Of a DNA stretch of 64,000 nucleotides, positions 9,911 to 19,893 are shown one piece after another. Origin of the DNA: CAWGYT01 sp963826795 (lineage in GTDB: Bacteria; Planctomycetota; Planctomycetia; Pirellulales; Pirellulaceae); NCBI GenBank assembly GCA_963826795.1, contig CAWGYT010000016.1:59300-123299 (forward strand), written 5' to 3'. The position numbers and the translations under genes were made by a program. Position 1 is the stretch's first letter. Each line of letters starts with the position of its first letter. Under the pieces are notes generated by a model. That model was not told the DNA's origin and made no database searches. It worked only from the letters and a program-made list of their open reading frames with translations.

Positions 9911-11952
9911 CAGCGGGAGGCAATCTCCGTAGTAAGAGTGCCCCAAGAGGTCAGTGTCGATTTCGGACGCATCGACGGTATCGAGTCCTTTCAATACGAT
10001 TACTCCTCGGCTGGAATCGCCTGCCCGAGGACTGTCATTGAAGGCGTAGGAGGCATGCAGTGCCCAGTCGTTGCGCGAACAGTACAGGGTGGTGCGGCGC
10101 GAGCTGGCCATCAATTGGGGCGCGACTTCGTCGCGGAATACGTCCGCATCGATATCCGGAGCCGCCAGGATGACCTGGTCGAAAATCTGTCCCTTGTCGC
10201 CCATATCCCGAATCGCTCGGCTCAATGCATCGGCTCCCATACTATGAGCCAGCACATGCACCCGGTCGGCATCCAGGCGTTCGGCGATGTCGCAGAGGAA
10301 CTGCTTGAGGTAACGGCGGCTGTAATCGATTTCGTTGCGATCCGACGCGTAGTGGCGAAAACTGCCGCGTGACGGCCAACTATAAAACAGAGGCGCTCCG
10401 CGGAATTCTAGATCGTAGTGGATTTGGGCGGTCCGGCGAGCTGCCGTTTCGAACGTGACGTTGTAGCCGTGAATAAATACGAAGCAGTCCCGCGAATCGA
10501 TGGCCTGGCGATCCAGTTCCGCCCTGACCGCCGAGTAGAACGCCTCGTCCTCCAAGAGCTCGGTTCGCTTCAAGACTACATGTTCGCTTTCGTCTTCGAG
10601 GCCGAATCGCGGAGTCTCGACCGCACCCACCTTGTGGCCCGGTGGCAGCGAGACGTCGCAGTAGCCCAAATACACCTTGCTTTCGCCGTTGCGATGCGGG
10701 CCGAATTGGATGCCGGAGGTGACCGAGTAATACTCCCGCACAGCGGAGTTGAAGGACGAGGCACTCCAGAGCGCCACGCCGATGGCGACCAAGGTGAGTA
10801 GCAGCGCGCTTCCGTGGCGTGAGTTCGCGGTGGGCGCGATGCCGATGGTGCCCGGCGCCAGGCCAGCCGGATGGCCACGACGGAGCCGACGAACAGGAGG
10901 CCGTATTGGGCAAGCGGGCGCAGCGAGCGTTCCTGGGGTGGCAGGACGTTTCGATTCGTGCCGAAGTAGACCCGCACTTCTTGTGGCTGCGCGGGCTCGG
11001 CTACCCGTTGAGTCGTCGGGCCGGCTCGAGTCACCGCGGCCGACTTGGGTGGCGGCGCGACTTCGCCGGGCAGGGGCAAGGGCCCGGAGGGAGGCGGCAT
11101 GGCGGGGGCCTGTTCGGCCCCGGGCAACGCGAGATCGGGTTGAGCCGGCGCGGCCAGCCCTTCGGTTCGGTCGGCTGGCGGTGGCCCAACCGCGCCGGAC
11201 GGGTGTGCCTTGCGCGAGCCGACAATTCGCGTCAAGATCGCCGCGGCACGTCGCCGCAGCGCCGGATCGGGATGGCCTTGCACCAGGTCCAGAAGAGCCG
11301 GAACCGCGCGCGGCCCCATCGATTCCAGGCGGGATTCCGCGGCCCGACGGACGCGGTCGTCGTCCGACCCCAGGGCCTCCAAAATCGCCTGCCAGTATTC
11401 CGCCGGAAGGTCGCCGGGCCCCAGTTCGATGTTCTCTAAGCCAATCACCGCGGTCGCGCGCAACTGCGCGTCGTCCGCTTCGGCGAGCTCCAGCAGCAAC
11501 TCGGCGACCACCTGTTCCAACATGCCGAGTTCCTGGAGCGCCTTGGCCGCCTGGCGCCGGACGCGAGGCGAGTCGTTTTGCAGTGCCTGACGGAGAAACT
11601 CCGCCTGCTGTTCGGGCGTCGCCTTGCGCAGTCGCTGCCAATGCTGCTCGATCACCTCGTCTCGCGTCGCGGGATCCTGCAGCGCTTGGACTAAGTCGTC
11701 GAGCGTGACGGTCTCCTGCTCGGCCAAGGGATTTTCCAAATACTCTTGAACCCAAGCCGGCCGATTGTCGTCGGCTCGAGGCTCTCCCTCGGCAGCCGCG
11801 CGAGCGGGATCGGCGATCGGTGCCAGTTGTTCGGCGAGCTCGCGAAGCTCGGTCTGGCGCTCGTCGGCCACGGGCGGCTCGGCTCCTTCTCCGGCAAACG
11901 TTGCTCCCGCGAAGCACACAAGCAGCCAGCTCCTGGCAAGCATGGCGTTCAT
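9803..11952 (-). CDS. HEAT-repeat/DUF900 alpha/beta hydrolase, exported or membrane-bound (frameshifted)
   Basis: Last gene of a minus-strand operon. The N terminus (MLARSWLLVCFAGATFAGEG) is a signal peptide. HEAT-like alpha repeats follow (TRDEVIEQH..., SPRVRRQAAKALQELG, DDRVRRAAESRLESMG, PALRRRAAAIL), then a Pro-rich linker, EVRVYFGTNRN and a membrane segment (YGLLFVGSVVAIRLA). The frame then changes near 10854-10859 (ggcgcc; one G missing). The C-terminal DUF900 hydrolase domain has FVFIHGYNV, the nucleophile elbow LAHSMGA, APDIDADVF and LGHSYY. Restored length is about 716 residues. DUF900 proteins are alpha/beta hydrolases without a well-defined substrate. The gene lies 102 bp after the caspase gene and its 3' end overlaps amrS. 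Confidence 0.8.
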
Positions 11953-12054
11953 GGCGACCGTCCCTTCATGGATCCGCTCGGAATGGTGGAACCTACCCGT
12001 CTGCGATCCACGTCTGCTTGCCGAGCCCGTCGCCGAGGATCCACAGGCCAGGTC

Positions 12055-13227
12055 TCAGTATCGCAATCGCATCAAAAAAACTCGCAAGTCTCCCCGCGGC
12101 CCCTGGACCGACAACCGCATCACCTGAGGCGATGCTTGCGTCACGTTGACAAAGTCTTCGGTTCCCCGGATCGCTTGACCGTTGGTTTCGACGATAAGGT
12201 GTCCGACGGGCAGAGGAGTCGAGCGACGTCCGGTCAAGTCGTAGGCTCGCTCGGCTGGCGAATCGGGTCGGACCGTGACGATTCGTACGCCTCGGCCTTG
12301 TGCCTCACGCACGACGACGCCCGTTCGTGGTCCGTGTTGAGCGGGCATGCCGGGATAGGCGACAGCGTACACGTTCTGGTCGGGCTGACGGGGCGCGCCC
12401 TTGGCGATTTGAGCTCCCTGAGGGTAACCTTCGCGAAACGCGATATGGACTCGCAGGCTGACGCCACGCACGAAGTTGTCCCAAGTGGATCGTTGTGATC
12501 GCCAGTCGTCAAACCAGGATACCAGCGTCCCAGTGAAAATCGATCCGGTCATGCCTCCCGGAAAATCGGGACTCGCGGCGAAGAAGAACGCCCCCTCCCC
12601 AGGCGAACTGCTGTTGATGTCGACGACGCCTTTCGGCTCGAAGAACAGCGATTGGAATATCGGGGTCACCCGCGGCGGAGGCGTATCGTCTGGGGCCGGG
12701 GCCGCAAATGCCTCGCCGTCGCTGCGTACATTGCAACAATCGGTCAACAGGACCGTGAGCCTCGCTCCCTTGGCGCGCAATTGATTTAGCAGCTCGTCAC
12801 GGTACAACGGCCCCTCCGCCAAGGCCAAGTAATGCCCTCGATCGTCCACCGCACCGTGGCCCGTGTAGTAAAACAACAGCGTGTCCCGTGGTCCCGGATG
12901 GACATCGTCCAGTAGCCGCAGGATGTTCCGCGGCGAGCTGTCTTCGTCCAGCTCCATCGGCAACGCATAGTACTCCAACTGGTTTCGAGGTACATTCCGA
13001 TGCAAAATCGAGTACATCCAGACCGTGTCGAGCGTGATATTCGGTGCATACTTGCCCCAGCCAGCCCACTCGGAGCTATCCCCGGCCACGATCGCGTGCA
13101 GACGCTGGCCGGACACCCACGAAGTGTTCCCCAGCGCGCCCGTCAGCACAGTCAGGAAGAGGCAGAGGTTACGAATTTGAAGCATGGATCTCCACGCGGA
13201 CGAGGGAGAAGGATGAGCAGCAGTCAT
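12055..13227 (-). CDS. exported caspase-like (peptidase C14/metacaspase) protein with C-terminal PDZ domain
   Basis: A 390-residue protein with a hydrophobic export signal (LQIRNLCLFLTVLTGALG). A caspase-fold domain follows: TLLFYYTGHGAVDD supplies the catalytic His (about 124) and VLLTDCCN the catalytic Cys (about 165, in the D-x-C position). A PDZ domain (TGVVVREA...GVRIVTVRPDSPAE...VGHLIVETNG) occupies roughly residues 300-388 and probably binds partner peptides. GGAGGA sits 6 bp before the ATG at 13227; a second possible start at 13185 would place the signal peptide at the very N terminus. It lies 18 bp downstream of the patatin gene. Export distinguishes it from cytoplasmic cell-death caspases; a role in processing envelope proteins is inference. 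Confidence 0.85.
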   Translation of the reverse strand: MTAAHPSPSSAWRSMLQIRNLCLFLTVLTGALGNTSWVSGQRLHAIVAGDSSEWAGWGKYAPNITLDTVWMYSILHRNVPRNQLEYYALPMELDEDSSPRNILRLLDDVHPGPRDTLLFYYTGHGAVDDRGHYLALAEGPLYRDELLNQLRAKGARLTVLLTDCCNVRSDGEAFAAPAPDDTPPPRVTPIFQSLFFEPKGVVDINSSSPGEGAFFFAASPDFPGGMTGSIFTGTLVSWFDDWRSQRSTWDNFVRGVSLRVHIAFREGYPQGAQIAKGAPRQPDQNVYAVAYPGMPAQHGPRTGVVVREAQGRGVRIVTVRPDSPAERAYDLTGRRSTPLPVGHLIVETNGQAIRGTEDFVNVTQASPQVMRLSVQGPRGDLRVFLMRLRY

Positions 13228-13245
13228 GACGCGTCCTCCGCTTGT

Positions 13246-14748
13246 TCAAGGCCGCGAGCGACTCGCGTCGACCGGCTCCGCTGCGCGGCTTGTGAAGTTG
13301 GCTGAGCGCGCGGACGGCGAGGCAAGCAGCGGCTGCAGCCCGCGAAGCGTCCGTAGCTCGCGTTTTCCGTTCGTCGATTCCCTCGGAAGTTGCGATTCCT
13401 CCAGCGATTCACGCGGCCAAATTGCGGTCTCCGCCGCCGCGCTGAGCCGAGGAGCAATCACAAAGCGAGGTCTCCCCGCCTCGCCGGCGAAGCAGGCCTG
13501 TGCCCGCCGCCGCCCGAAATCGAACTCCTGCTGCGACGTTAAATCGCGGAACACCATGTGGCTCTGAAATACGGCATCTGGATTCACCTCGACATCAGCC
13601 CACCATTCACAATGCTGGGCGATCAGCTCGACGTCTGCCAGGAGCCAAGCTTCGAGCAATCGGCGTGCCGCCAGCGGATTGTGCCTCCACCCGGTTCCCA
13701 GGACGTGAATTCCGGGCAGCACCCGCCGCACGTCCTGGGCAGGCAGCGGGAGTAAGTATCCCCCATAGTAAGTTCGCTTCTGGATACGCCCGGGGTAGGC
13801 CAACCGCAGCTTCTCGGGATGGGGCTCCCCAATCGCATCAAAGTAAGTGGGTTCGGACGTCGAGGCGACGATGGCCAGGGCCACGTCGGCGGGTGTGTCC
13901 ATTCGGCGAAGGTCGGCCGTCCGCTCGTCCGCGGGCAATCGCTGCAGCAGTCGGTACAGCGAGTCGTCGACGAAAAAAGTGACCGCCTTGCCGATCCGTC
14001 GATCGGGACCCAGCTTCAAGTCCGGGTGATCTTGCGCAAATTGTTGGGGGTGCTGACGATAGTATTCATAGACCTCCGGTCTCCAAGACACGGTGAGCGT
14101 TTCGGGATCGATTTCCTTGTAGCCTCGCGAAACCAGCGAGTCATCGGGATCACGATCTTCCAGAACCTCGCGATTGCAGGCGACGATCAAGGTGGGGTAA
14201 CGCGGAATGACTCGACTCCGTCGCACCAGGTCGTCGATCGAGGTCGCGTGCTGCCAGTCCTGCACTCCTAACGCAAACGCGATATATTCTTTCAGCTCCA
14301 GATGCGGGATTTCCGTAGGTTTTCCCCGCAGCATTTTGGCCGCTTTTGAGTGCGGATTTTCCATGTTTCGCACGGCGTCCTTCCCACCGGCGAGCAGCTT
14401 GTATTCCGCATACCGAACGCTAGTGTCGGTAAAGCCATAGCAGCCGAAGTACGCTGCCAGGATCGATCCGCTGCTGTTTCCCGCGACGATCGATTGCTGT
14501 TGACGCAGTGCCGGAATCCGTTGATACGCTTCGACCAACACGCCGGCGTCGTAGGGCAAACAGGATCCTTTGCCCTGAAAGCAGAATAGCAGGCGCGTGT
14601 TCTGGAATCGGTCTTCGAGCGGTTCTTGTCCGCCAAGACGGGGAGCGAAGGGCCCGAGGATGAGCATCAGCAGGGCAAGGAGCGACGGAGTTCTTCCACG
14701 CCTGTGAGACCGGATTCGTCGGCGATGCGAGAAGCGAGCTCGGTTCAT
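13246..14748 (-). CDS. exported patatin-like phospholipase, catalytic Asp apparently replaced
   Basis: A 500-residue patatin-family protein. The signal segment is SLLALLMLILGPFAP. The oxyanion loop FQGKGSCLPYDAGV (near residues 57-70) and the nucleophile motif AGNSSGS (Ser about 92) match lipid acyl hydrolases. The family's second catalytic motif, DGG or DGA, should follow the ASTSEPTYF stretch; here that place reads YYGG (about 327-330), so the Asp seems to be Tyr. The enzyme may be inactive, use another Asp, or contain a base error. The start overlaps the preceding gene's stop by 4 bp (ATGA, 14748-14745), so translation is coupled. No frameshift is seen. Family members release fatty acids from membrane lipids. 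Confidence 0.8.
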   Translation of the reverse strand: MNRARFSHRRRIRSHRRGRTPSLLALLMLILGPFAPRLGGQEPLEDRFQNTRLLFCFQGKGSCLPYDAGVLVEAYQRIPALRQQQSIVAGNSSGSILAAYFGCYGFTDTSVRYAEYKLLAGGKDAVRNMENPHSKAAKMLRGKPTEIPHLELKEYIAFALGVQDWQHATSIDDLVRRSRVIPRYPTLIVACNREVLEDRDPDDSLVSRGYKEIDPETLTVSWRPEVYEYYRQHPQQFAQDHPDLKLGPDRRIGKAVTFFVDDSLYRLLQRLPADERTADLRRMDTPADVALAIVASTSEPTYFDAIGEPHPEKLRLAYPGRIQKRTYYGGYLLPLPAQDVRRVLPGIHVLGTGWRHNPLAARRLLEAWLLADVELIAQHCEWWADVEVNPDAVFQSHMVFRDLTSQQEFDFGRRRAQACFAGEAGRPRFVIAPRLSAAAETAIWPRESLEESQLPRESTNGKRELRTLRGLQPLLASPSARSANFTSRAAEPVDASRSRP

Positions 14749-16662
14749 GGGATTGCCTCCGCCACTTGTCGCATCCCCTGTCGTTCCTCGGCGGACTGCC
14801 CGTTGGAGCTCCGCATCGTAGGCTCGACGACCCGTCGCGCCCCGAAGCCCAGCCAGCCCTTGTGGATCTGAATCCGGGTCAGTTCGAGCGTCGATCCGAA
14901 CGATTCGTTACGAAACCGAGGTGCCGGTTCTGCCGAGGCCGGCAGGAACCGCTCGAGTGTCCGCGCCAGTGATTCTTGATCGGGGAAACTGGCCGGTGTC
15001 AGCTGGAAGGGCTGGCTTCGCTGCAGCGTCCAAGCGTCTCCCAGCGGGACGAGGTCATAGGCTACTTGAACGAGTTGCGTGTTGAGCGGATAGCGTTGGC
15101 CCTCGTATTCAAATGCGTCGAGCCGGAGTGTGACGGTGAATTGTCGCTCGCCGAAGTGGATCTCGACCGGCCGTTGCCTGGCCAGGAAGATCGCGGCCGG
15201 AACACGCGGCTCGACGAGGTGGGACCATTCGCGTGAAGTCAGCTTCAAATCCTCAGAAAGCAGCGCGAAAAAGGTGGCCTCGTCCAGCCGCACCCCGGCC
15301 AGTGCGTCGGCGCGATTGTTGAGGCGCGGACTCATGCAGCCACCACTGCAGATCCTCGCTCGGCAGATCCTCAACCAGGGGCGGATCTCCAGGAGCCCCC
15401 AGTTCCCACGGGCGGGCGTACTCGGCACTCCAGATAACGCCCTCGGGCGAGGACCGGATTCGCAACCGCGGTTGGATTTCGCGGCGGACCAGGCGCTGCC
15501 AATACAAACGCTCGAACAAGCCGTTGATCCGATATGCGATATCGAATGCCTCGTCCGTCGCACGTTGTTCAACTTCCCGCTCGGCTTGGCGCGTCGCCGA
15601 CTCTTTCTGAGCTGCCAACTGGCGCGTGACGAGTCGACGCACCGTTCCCTCCAGCAGCCGATCGCCCCACGATCCAGGCCGTCCGACGTCCACGCTGCGG
15701 ATCCCCGTGCGACTTGATAACGTCACGTGAATCGGCAGTCCTTCGACACCCTCGGAACCCAGCAGAATGGTCTGCCGGCCCGCAACGCACGCGGTCAGCG
15801 TCGCGGCGACGGACACTTTGCGGCGCCGCACGTGCACTGCCGCGTCGCCGTCCCCGTCAACACCGACTTCGATCTGACCACGTTGCTCGTTGGGAACAAC
15901 CGCGACGTGTGTTCGCAGCCGCAGTTCACCCTGGCCGCTCAGGGTTGCCCCCTGGCTCGTCGTCCGCCAGTCCAAAGGGACGCGAAATTCACGTCGCCCG
16001 ACCTCCGCCAGATACGATTGGGACGCGAACATGACTTCGTTGGGTGCCGAGAGAACGGCACGCGGTCGTTCCAGCAGATCCGCCAGCTGTGCGACCCGAA
16101 CGAGATAGGCGTAGGCCGATCGAAGTTCCGCGACTCCCGCTCGCTCGTCAGCCGGCACGTTGCGTTCTGCCTCGCGGAGCGCCGCCGCGATGACTTGGAT
16201 TGATTCGGCGAAGCGTTGGGCCGCCGCAGGGTCCGAGCGTAGCAGGCAGGCGCGAAGTTCGCTCAGGGCCTCGCTCAGCTCTCGCACGTCGGGCTGAAGC
16301 GAGGTCGGGAAACGCTGTCGCAGCGGAAGGAGCGCGGCGTCCACGCGGTCGGCTTGCGGCGGGTCAAGACTCAGCTGCTCGACCAGCTCGGGAAGGCGGA
16401 TCTCCCGGCTCCAGATCACGCCATCGGGCCGTTCGTGCAAAGCCCGTTGCAGCCGGCCGACTCGGTCTCTCACCTGGGCGTTCGCGGCCTCCACGTCGGC
16501 AGCCGTGGCCGGAGTAAAACGGGCCCTGGCATCGTGCGCCCAGCCCTGCCAGTCAACCACCAGCCCAGGACGGTCGCTCGTAGCGCCGAGGGGCGCTGCC
16601 GCGTGGGATAAATCGAACGGCAGCAAGCATGCCAGGCCGAGGATCCAGTTGAATTTGCGCAT
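14745..16662 (-). CDS. secreted protein of unknown function (frameshifted)
   Basis: First gene of the minus-strand operon. MRKFNWILGLACLLPFDLSHAAA is a clear signal peptide with an Ala-x-Ala cleavage site. The mature part has no domain I recognise. It is Arg- and Glu-rich, with a helical N-terminal half and a beta-rich middle (LSGQGELRLRTHVAVV, GLPIHVTLSSRTGI). The frame moves near 15324-15327 (GCGC); adding CG gives ...HESARLNNRADALAGVRL... and a protein of about 639 residues. The motif DGVIWSREIRLPEL early on is faintly echoed by EGVIWSAEYARPWEL later, possibly an internal duplication. Its coupling to the patatin and caspase genes suggests a periplasmic partner or scaffold, but the function is unknown. 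Confidence 0.6.
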
Positions 16663-16994
16663 CGAGACATGAACCTCGTGCGATGAATCGGGCAGCCAAT
16701 CGAACGCGTGAAAACTGCAGCAGCTGTCGCGCCAGGTGGGGACGAATTTCGAAAAAACTTCCGTGGGGGTTCAGCACCTCGCATTTCCCTACGCGATTCC
16801 CGTTTTGGCAGAGGGTTCTTGACGGGAGCCACCCTGACCGAGTGAGGTGCGGGCGGCTGAACCAAGCCGCGTGCTGAGTCGGTTGGAAGATCGAAATCGG
16901 GCCAGAAAATGGTTGCCCTGTGCCAGACGGGCACGCTAGACTCGGGCGATCGTGGCGGCTCACGTTCGAAATCCTCGCTTGCGGAGCAGGTGGA
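16663..16994. other. divergent intergenic region, 332 bp
   Basis: Separates the minus-strand patatin/caspase operon from the plus-strand hydrolase-Rieske operon, so it should carry both promoters. I see no clear sigma-70 boxes. GGTTCAGC followed by ACCTC near 16759-16772 is mirrored, imperfectly, by GAGGTGC...GCTGAACC near 16844-16863; this could be a weak hairpin or an operator. No gene is supported here. Confidence 0.4.
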
Positions 16995-18072
16995 ATGCTG
17001 AAATGGAATTCGTCGCCTGGCGGCGTTGCGAGCGGCACGAGTCCCACGCGAATCGCCAGTCAACCGACGCGGACGATCTCGGATCAGATGATCGCCCACC
17101 TGACGGCTGATCCCGCCGAGCAAGCGTTACTGGGTGCGGCCCGGGATTATGAGCCCCACCTTCGCCTGGCGGATCTCGACGAGCGGCGGATCCAAGCCGT
17201 GGTTCGCGCGCGGGATTGACTTCGCCACGGCTTTTTTGTTCGACCGCGTCCGGTCATCCGACCTGCACGGGCCGATGATTGACGCCGTCGATCGGTGGTG
17301 TGCGGAGCGGGCGCCGCAGTCGCCGCCCCGTCGCCGATCCGAGATCCTCGTCGCGATCGTGCCTGGGTTCTTATACCGCGAGTATCCGGATAGTGGCGCG
17401 GACGGTCGGATGTTGAGGCAAGCCGCCGAGCAACTGGGTTGGGAATGCCAATCCATCCCCGTCGCCAGCACGGGTCGACTCCGCGAAAATGCGGAGACGA
17501 TCCTCAACTGGCTGCAGCAGCACGTGGGACGACCGACGATTTTGGCCTCCATCAGCAAAGGAGGTTCGGATCTCGCCGCGGCGCTTCAGCGAGAGGGGGC
17601 CTTGTCCGTTTTTCGCGATGTGATCGGTTGGGTCAACGTCTGCGGGATCATTCGCGGATCACCTGTCGTCGATCGCGTTTCCAAGCAGTGGTTGACGATG
17701 GCCGGGTTTCGGATCCTGTTCGCCCTTCGCCGCTGGTCGTTCGCCTCAGTGATGGACCTCAAGTCAAAGGGGGGTGTGTTGCGTGGGTTAGACGAGCGTT
17801 GCGGTAGGGTGCGTCCGATCCATGTCCTGGGCTTTCCCCTGGAATCGCATTTCGTCAGTCCGCGCCTGCGCCGTTTTCATCGCCTGTTGGCCGACTCCGG
17901 CCCGAATGACGGGGCCATCGTGCTGGAAGATTCAATTCGGTCGCCGGGCCTCGTCTATCCGGTCTGGGGAGCTGACCATTACATGCGCCCCCGGTTTCGA
18001 ACGCAGCCGCTGTGTGCCGGACTGTTTCGTTACTTGGGAAGCCAAATCGAAGTGGAGTCGGAACGTGCTTGA
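16995..18072 (+). CDS. alpha/beta hydrolase-like protein (frameshifted)
   Basis: A protein of about 359 residues after frame repair. The N-terminal part (MLKWNSSPGGVASG...DERRIQAVVRAR) is followed in another frame by GIDFATAFLFDRVRSSDLHGPM. The change falls in a CGCGCGCG run at 17205-17212 and adding one CG restores VRARGIDFATAF. VAIVPGFLYREYP and the possible nucleophile elbow ILASISKGGSDLAAAL, with a late GADHYM, suggest an alpha/beta hydrolase fold lacking a classic GxSxG. GGTGGA just before the ATG is a weak ribosome site. Its 3' end overlaps the Rieske gene by 8 bp, so both are co-translated. Substrate unknown. Confidence 0.6.
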
Positions 18073-19072
18073 GCATCTGATTGAACCGAACCGTCGAGCT
18101 CGGTTGCCGGAGGCGCCCGCCGCTTCGGCGTTTGCAAGCTGGCCGGCCTCCTGGTATCGGTTGTGCAGCAGTCGCGAGCTGGACCGCGGCCCGTACGCTC
18201 GGACCGTATTCAATCGCCGCCTGGTCGGTTACCGATGTGCCAACGGAACTCCCGCCGTACTCGATGCCATCTGTTCTCATCTGGGCGCGGATCTCGGCAA
18301 CGGCAAACTGCAGGGGGACTGTCTGCGATGCCCGTTTCACGAATGGGAGTATGGACCCGACGGTGTCTGCCGGAGCGTCCCGGGATTGGCGTCGCCGCCG
18401 GCACGGGCGCGTCAACGCTCCTTCCCGGTCGCCGAACGTCACGGTTCCGTGTATTTCTTCAATGGCGATCGAGCAACGTTTCCCCTTCCATTTTTTCTCG
18501 ACGAGACGCCCGAGGCGTATCGCGCGATCGAGCCGCGGCGTTTTCTCGCCAAGTGCACTTGGTACATGGTCAACGCACACGCGTTCGATGTACAGCATTT
18601 TGCGACCGTGCACGGTCGCCGCCTGACGGAGCCCTTGCAAGTCGATCGTCCGGCGGATTTCGCGCGGCGCAGCCGCTACCGGGCGGAGGTCGTGGGCGAT
18701 CGATTCTACGACCGATTCCTGCGGATCGCAGTCGGCCGCGAAGTCGAGATCACACTTACCATCTGGGGTGGAACGTTTGCGGTCATTACCGGCGATTTTG
18801 GCAAGCGACGTAGCCGGTTTTTCGTGGTCAGCGAGCCGCGAATCGACGGGACGACTCGGTGCGAGGTGCTCGTCTTCACGCCGCGTTCGGTCACCCGTCC
18901 CTGGGGCCGCGTGACCGAGCCCGTGCTGTTGCGATTGCGCAGGTTTTTGACGACGGCGTACCTGCGCGACGAAAGCCAATCGCTGGGCAGTCCCAAATAT
19001 AACCCGGCAAGCTTGACGGAAGTTGACCGCGAGATGATCGAGTATTTTCGCTGGGCGGCTGAATTCGAATAG
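18065..19072 (+). CDS. Rieske [2Fe-2S] oxygenase, terminal-subunit type
   Basis: A 335-residue Rieske non-haem iron protein. The cluster motif is CSHLGADLGNGKLQGDCLRCPFH, given in full family spacing around residues 72-94: CxH and CxxH ligands with 17 residues between. The downstream NAHAFDVQHFATVHG supplies the His/Asp ligands of the mononuclear iron. The family hydroxylates or demethylates hydrophobic ring or lipid substrates using O2 and an external reductase, which is not seen in this window. I choose the GTG start at 18065: GGAG lies 7 bp upstream and it overlaps the preceding stop by 8 bp. It is likely part of the biosynthetic locus that continues to 26.3 kb. Confidence 0.85.
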   Translation: MLEHLIEPNRRARLPEAPAASAFASWPASWYRLCSSRELDRGPYARTVFNRRLVGYRCANGTPAVLDAICSHLGADLGNGKLQGDCLRCPFHEWEYGPDGVCRSVPGLASPPARARQRSFPVAERHGSVYFFNGDRATFPLPFFLDETPEAYRAIEPRRFLAKCTWYMVNAHAFDVQHFATVHGRRLTEPLQVDRPADFARRSRYRAEVVGDRFYDRFLRIAVGREVEITLTIWGGTFAVITGDFGKRRSRFFVVSEPRIDGTTRCEVLVFTPRSVTRPWGRVTEPVLLRLRRFLTTAYLRDESQSLGSPKYNPASLTEVDREMIEYFRWAAEFE

Positions 19073-19165
19073 CTGAATTCGAATAGCCACGTCTCACCGC
19101 CGTCCCAAGAAGAAGGGCGCGGCCGCCAGCGGCATGACGCGTTGTTTTCGGAAAGGAGCCTGACG

Positions 19166-19837
19166 TTGAAACGATTATGGTGGATGACCGGTACGGCCCT
19201 CTTGCTGGGATCGATGGTGGGCGTCTCCGCGCCCGCGCAGGAGGCCGCCCCGGAGGCCGCCCCGAGCGGAGTCGTTGCCGATTTAAACGAACCTGGCACG
19301 GCGGCCAGTCCCGAAGATCCGGCACACGATCAATTGCGGACGCTGCGCCGTGAGGTCGAAGCCGCCGTGAACGGAGGCGACTGGGATCAGCTGACTCGCT
19401 ACCTGACTCCCATGGTGATCGTCACCTGGTTGGATGGCACGCAGAGTCACGGTCAGGCGGCGGTGCTGGAGTATCTGCGATCCAAGACCGAGGGCGACGG
19501 CGCGATCGTGGATCGATTCACCTTGACGACGGAAGTGACGGATCTCTCGGACCTCTATGGTTCCGACACAGCCATCGCCTTTGGCACCGCGACCAGCGCG
19601 TTTGTGTTGCGTGGCCGCGAGCTGACGGTCGTCGGCCCTTGGACCGTGACGATGATTCGCGAGGGGGATGTCTGGAAGATCGCATCGGCACATGCGTCGC
19701 TCGGTGCCTTTGATAATCCGCTGTTGACCTGGGCGTCACGCCTGGTCTGGATCGCATCGGCATTGACGGCGCTCATGGGATTGATCGTCGGCTTGTTTTT
19801 CGGCCGGCGGCGGAAGCCTGCGGCAAGCCCGAGCTAA
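19166..19837 (+). CDS. exported NTF2-like (SnoaL/DUF4440-type) protein with C-terminal membrane anchor
   Basis: A 223-residue protein with a signal peptide (LWWMTGTALLLGSMVGVSAPAQ). An NTF2-like alpha+beta domain follows (LRREVEAAVNGGDWDQLTRYLTPMVIVTWLDG to VGPWTVTMIREGDVWKIASAHAS). A C-terminal transmembrane helix (LVWIASALTALMGLIVGLFFG) ends in RRRK. The TTG start is chosen because AAAGGAG lies 6 bp upstream; an ATG at 19142 is in frame but has no ribosome site. NTF2-like domains can be small-molecule enzymes or binding modules; here it would act on the outer face of the membrane. It sits between the Rieske and radical SAM genes on the same strand. Confidence 0.7.
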   Translation: MKRLWWMTGTALLLGSMVGVSAPAQEAAPEAAPSGVVADLNEPGTAASPEDPAHDQLRTLRREVEAAVNGGDWDQLTRYLTPMVIVTWLDGTQSHGQAAVLEYLRSKTEGDGAIVDRFTLTTEVTDLSDLYGSDTAIAFGTATSAFVLRGRELTVVGPWTVTMIREGDVWKIASAHASLGAFDNPLLTWASRLVWIASALTALMGLIVGLFFGRRRKPAASPS

Positions 19838-19893
19838 CGGAATGCAGCCCCGCCGCCTTGTTTCCTTGTGCCGCAGCACGAAAGGACCGCAAT

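Noticed and set aside
9803..16662. The caspase/patatin operon as a classical cytoplasmic abortive-infection system
   Set aside because: All four products have export signals and no sensor of phage or nucleotide type (such as a TIR, STAND or CBASS cyclase) is nearby, so I keep only the wider proposal of an envelope module.
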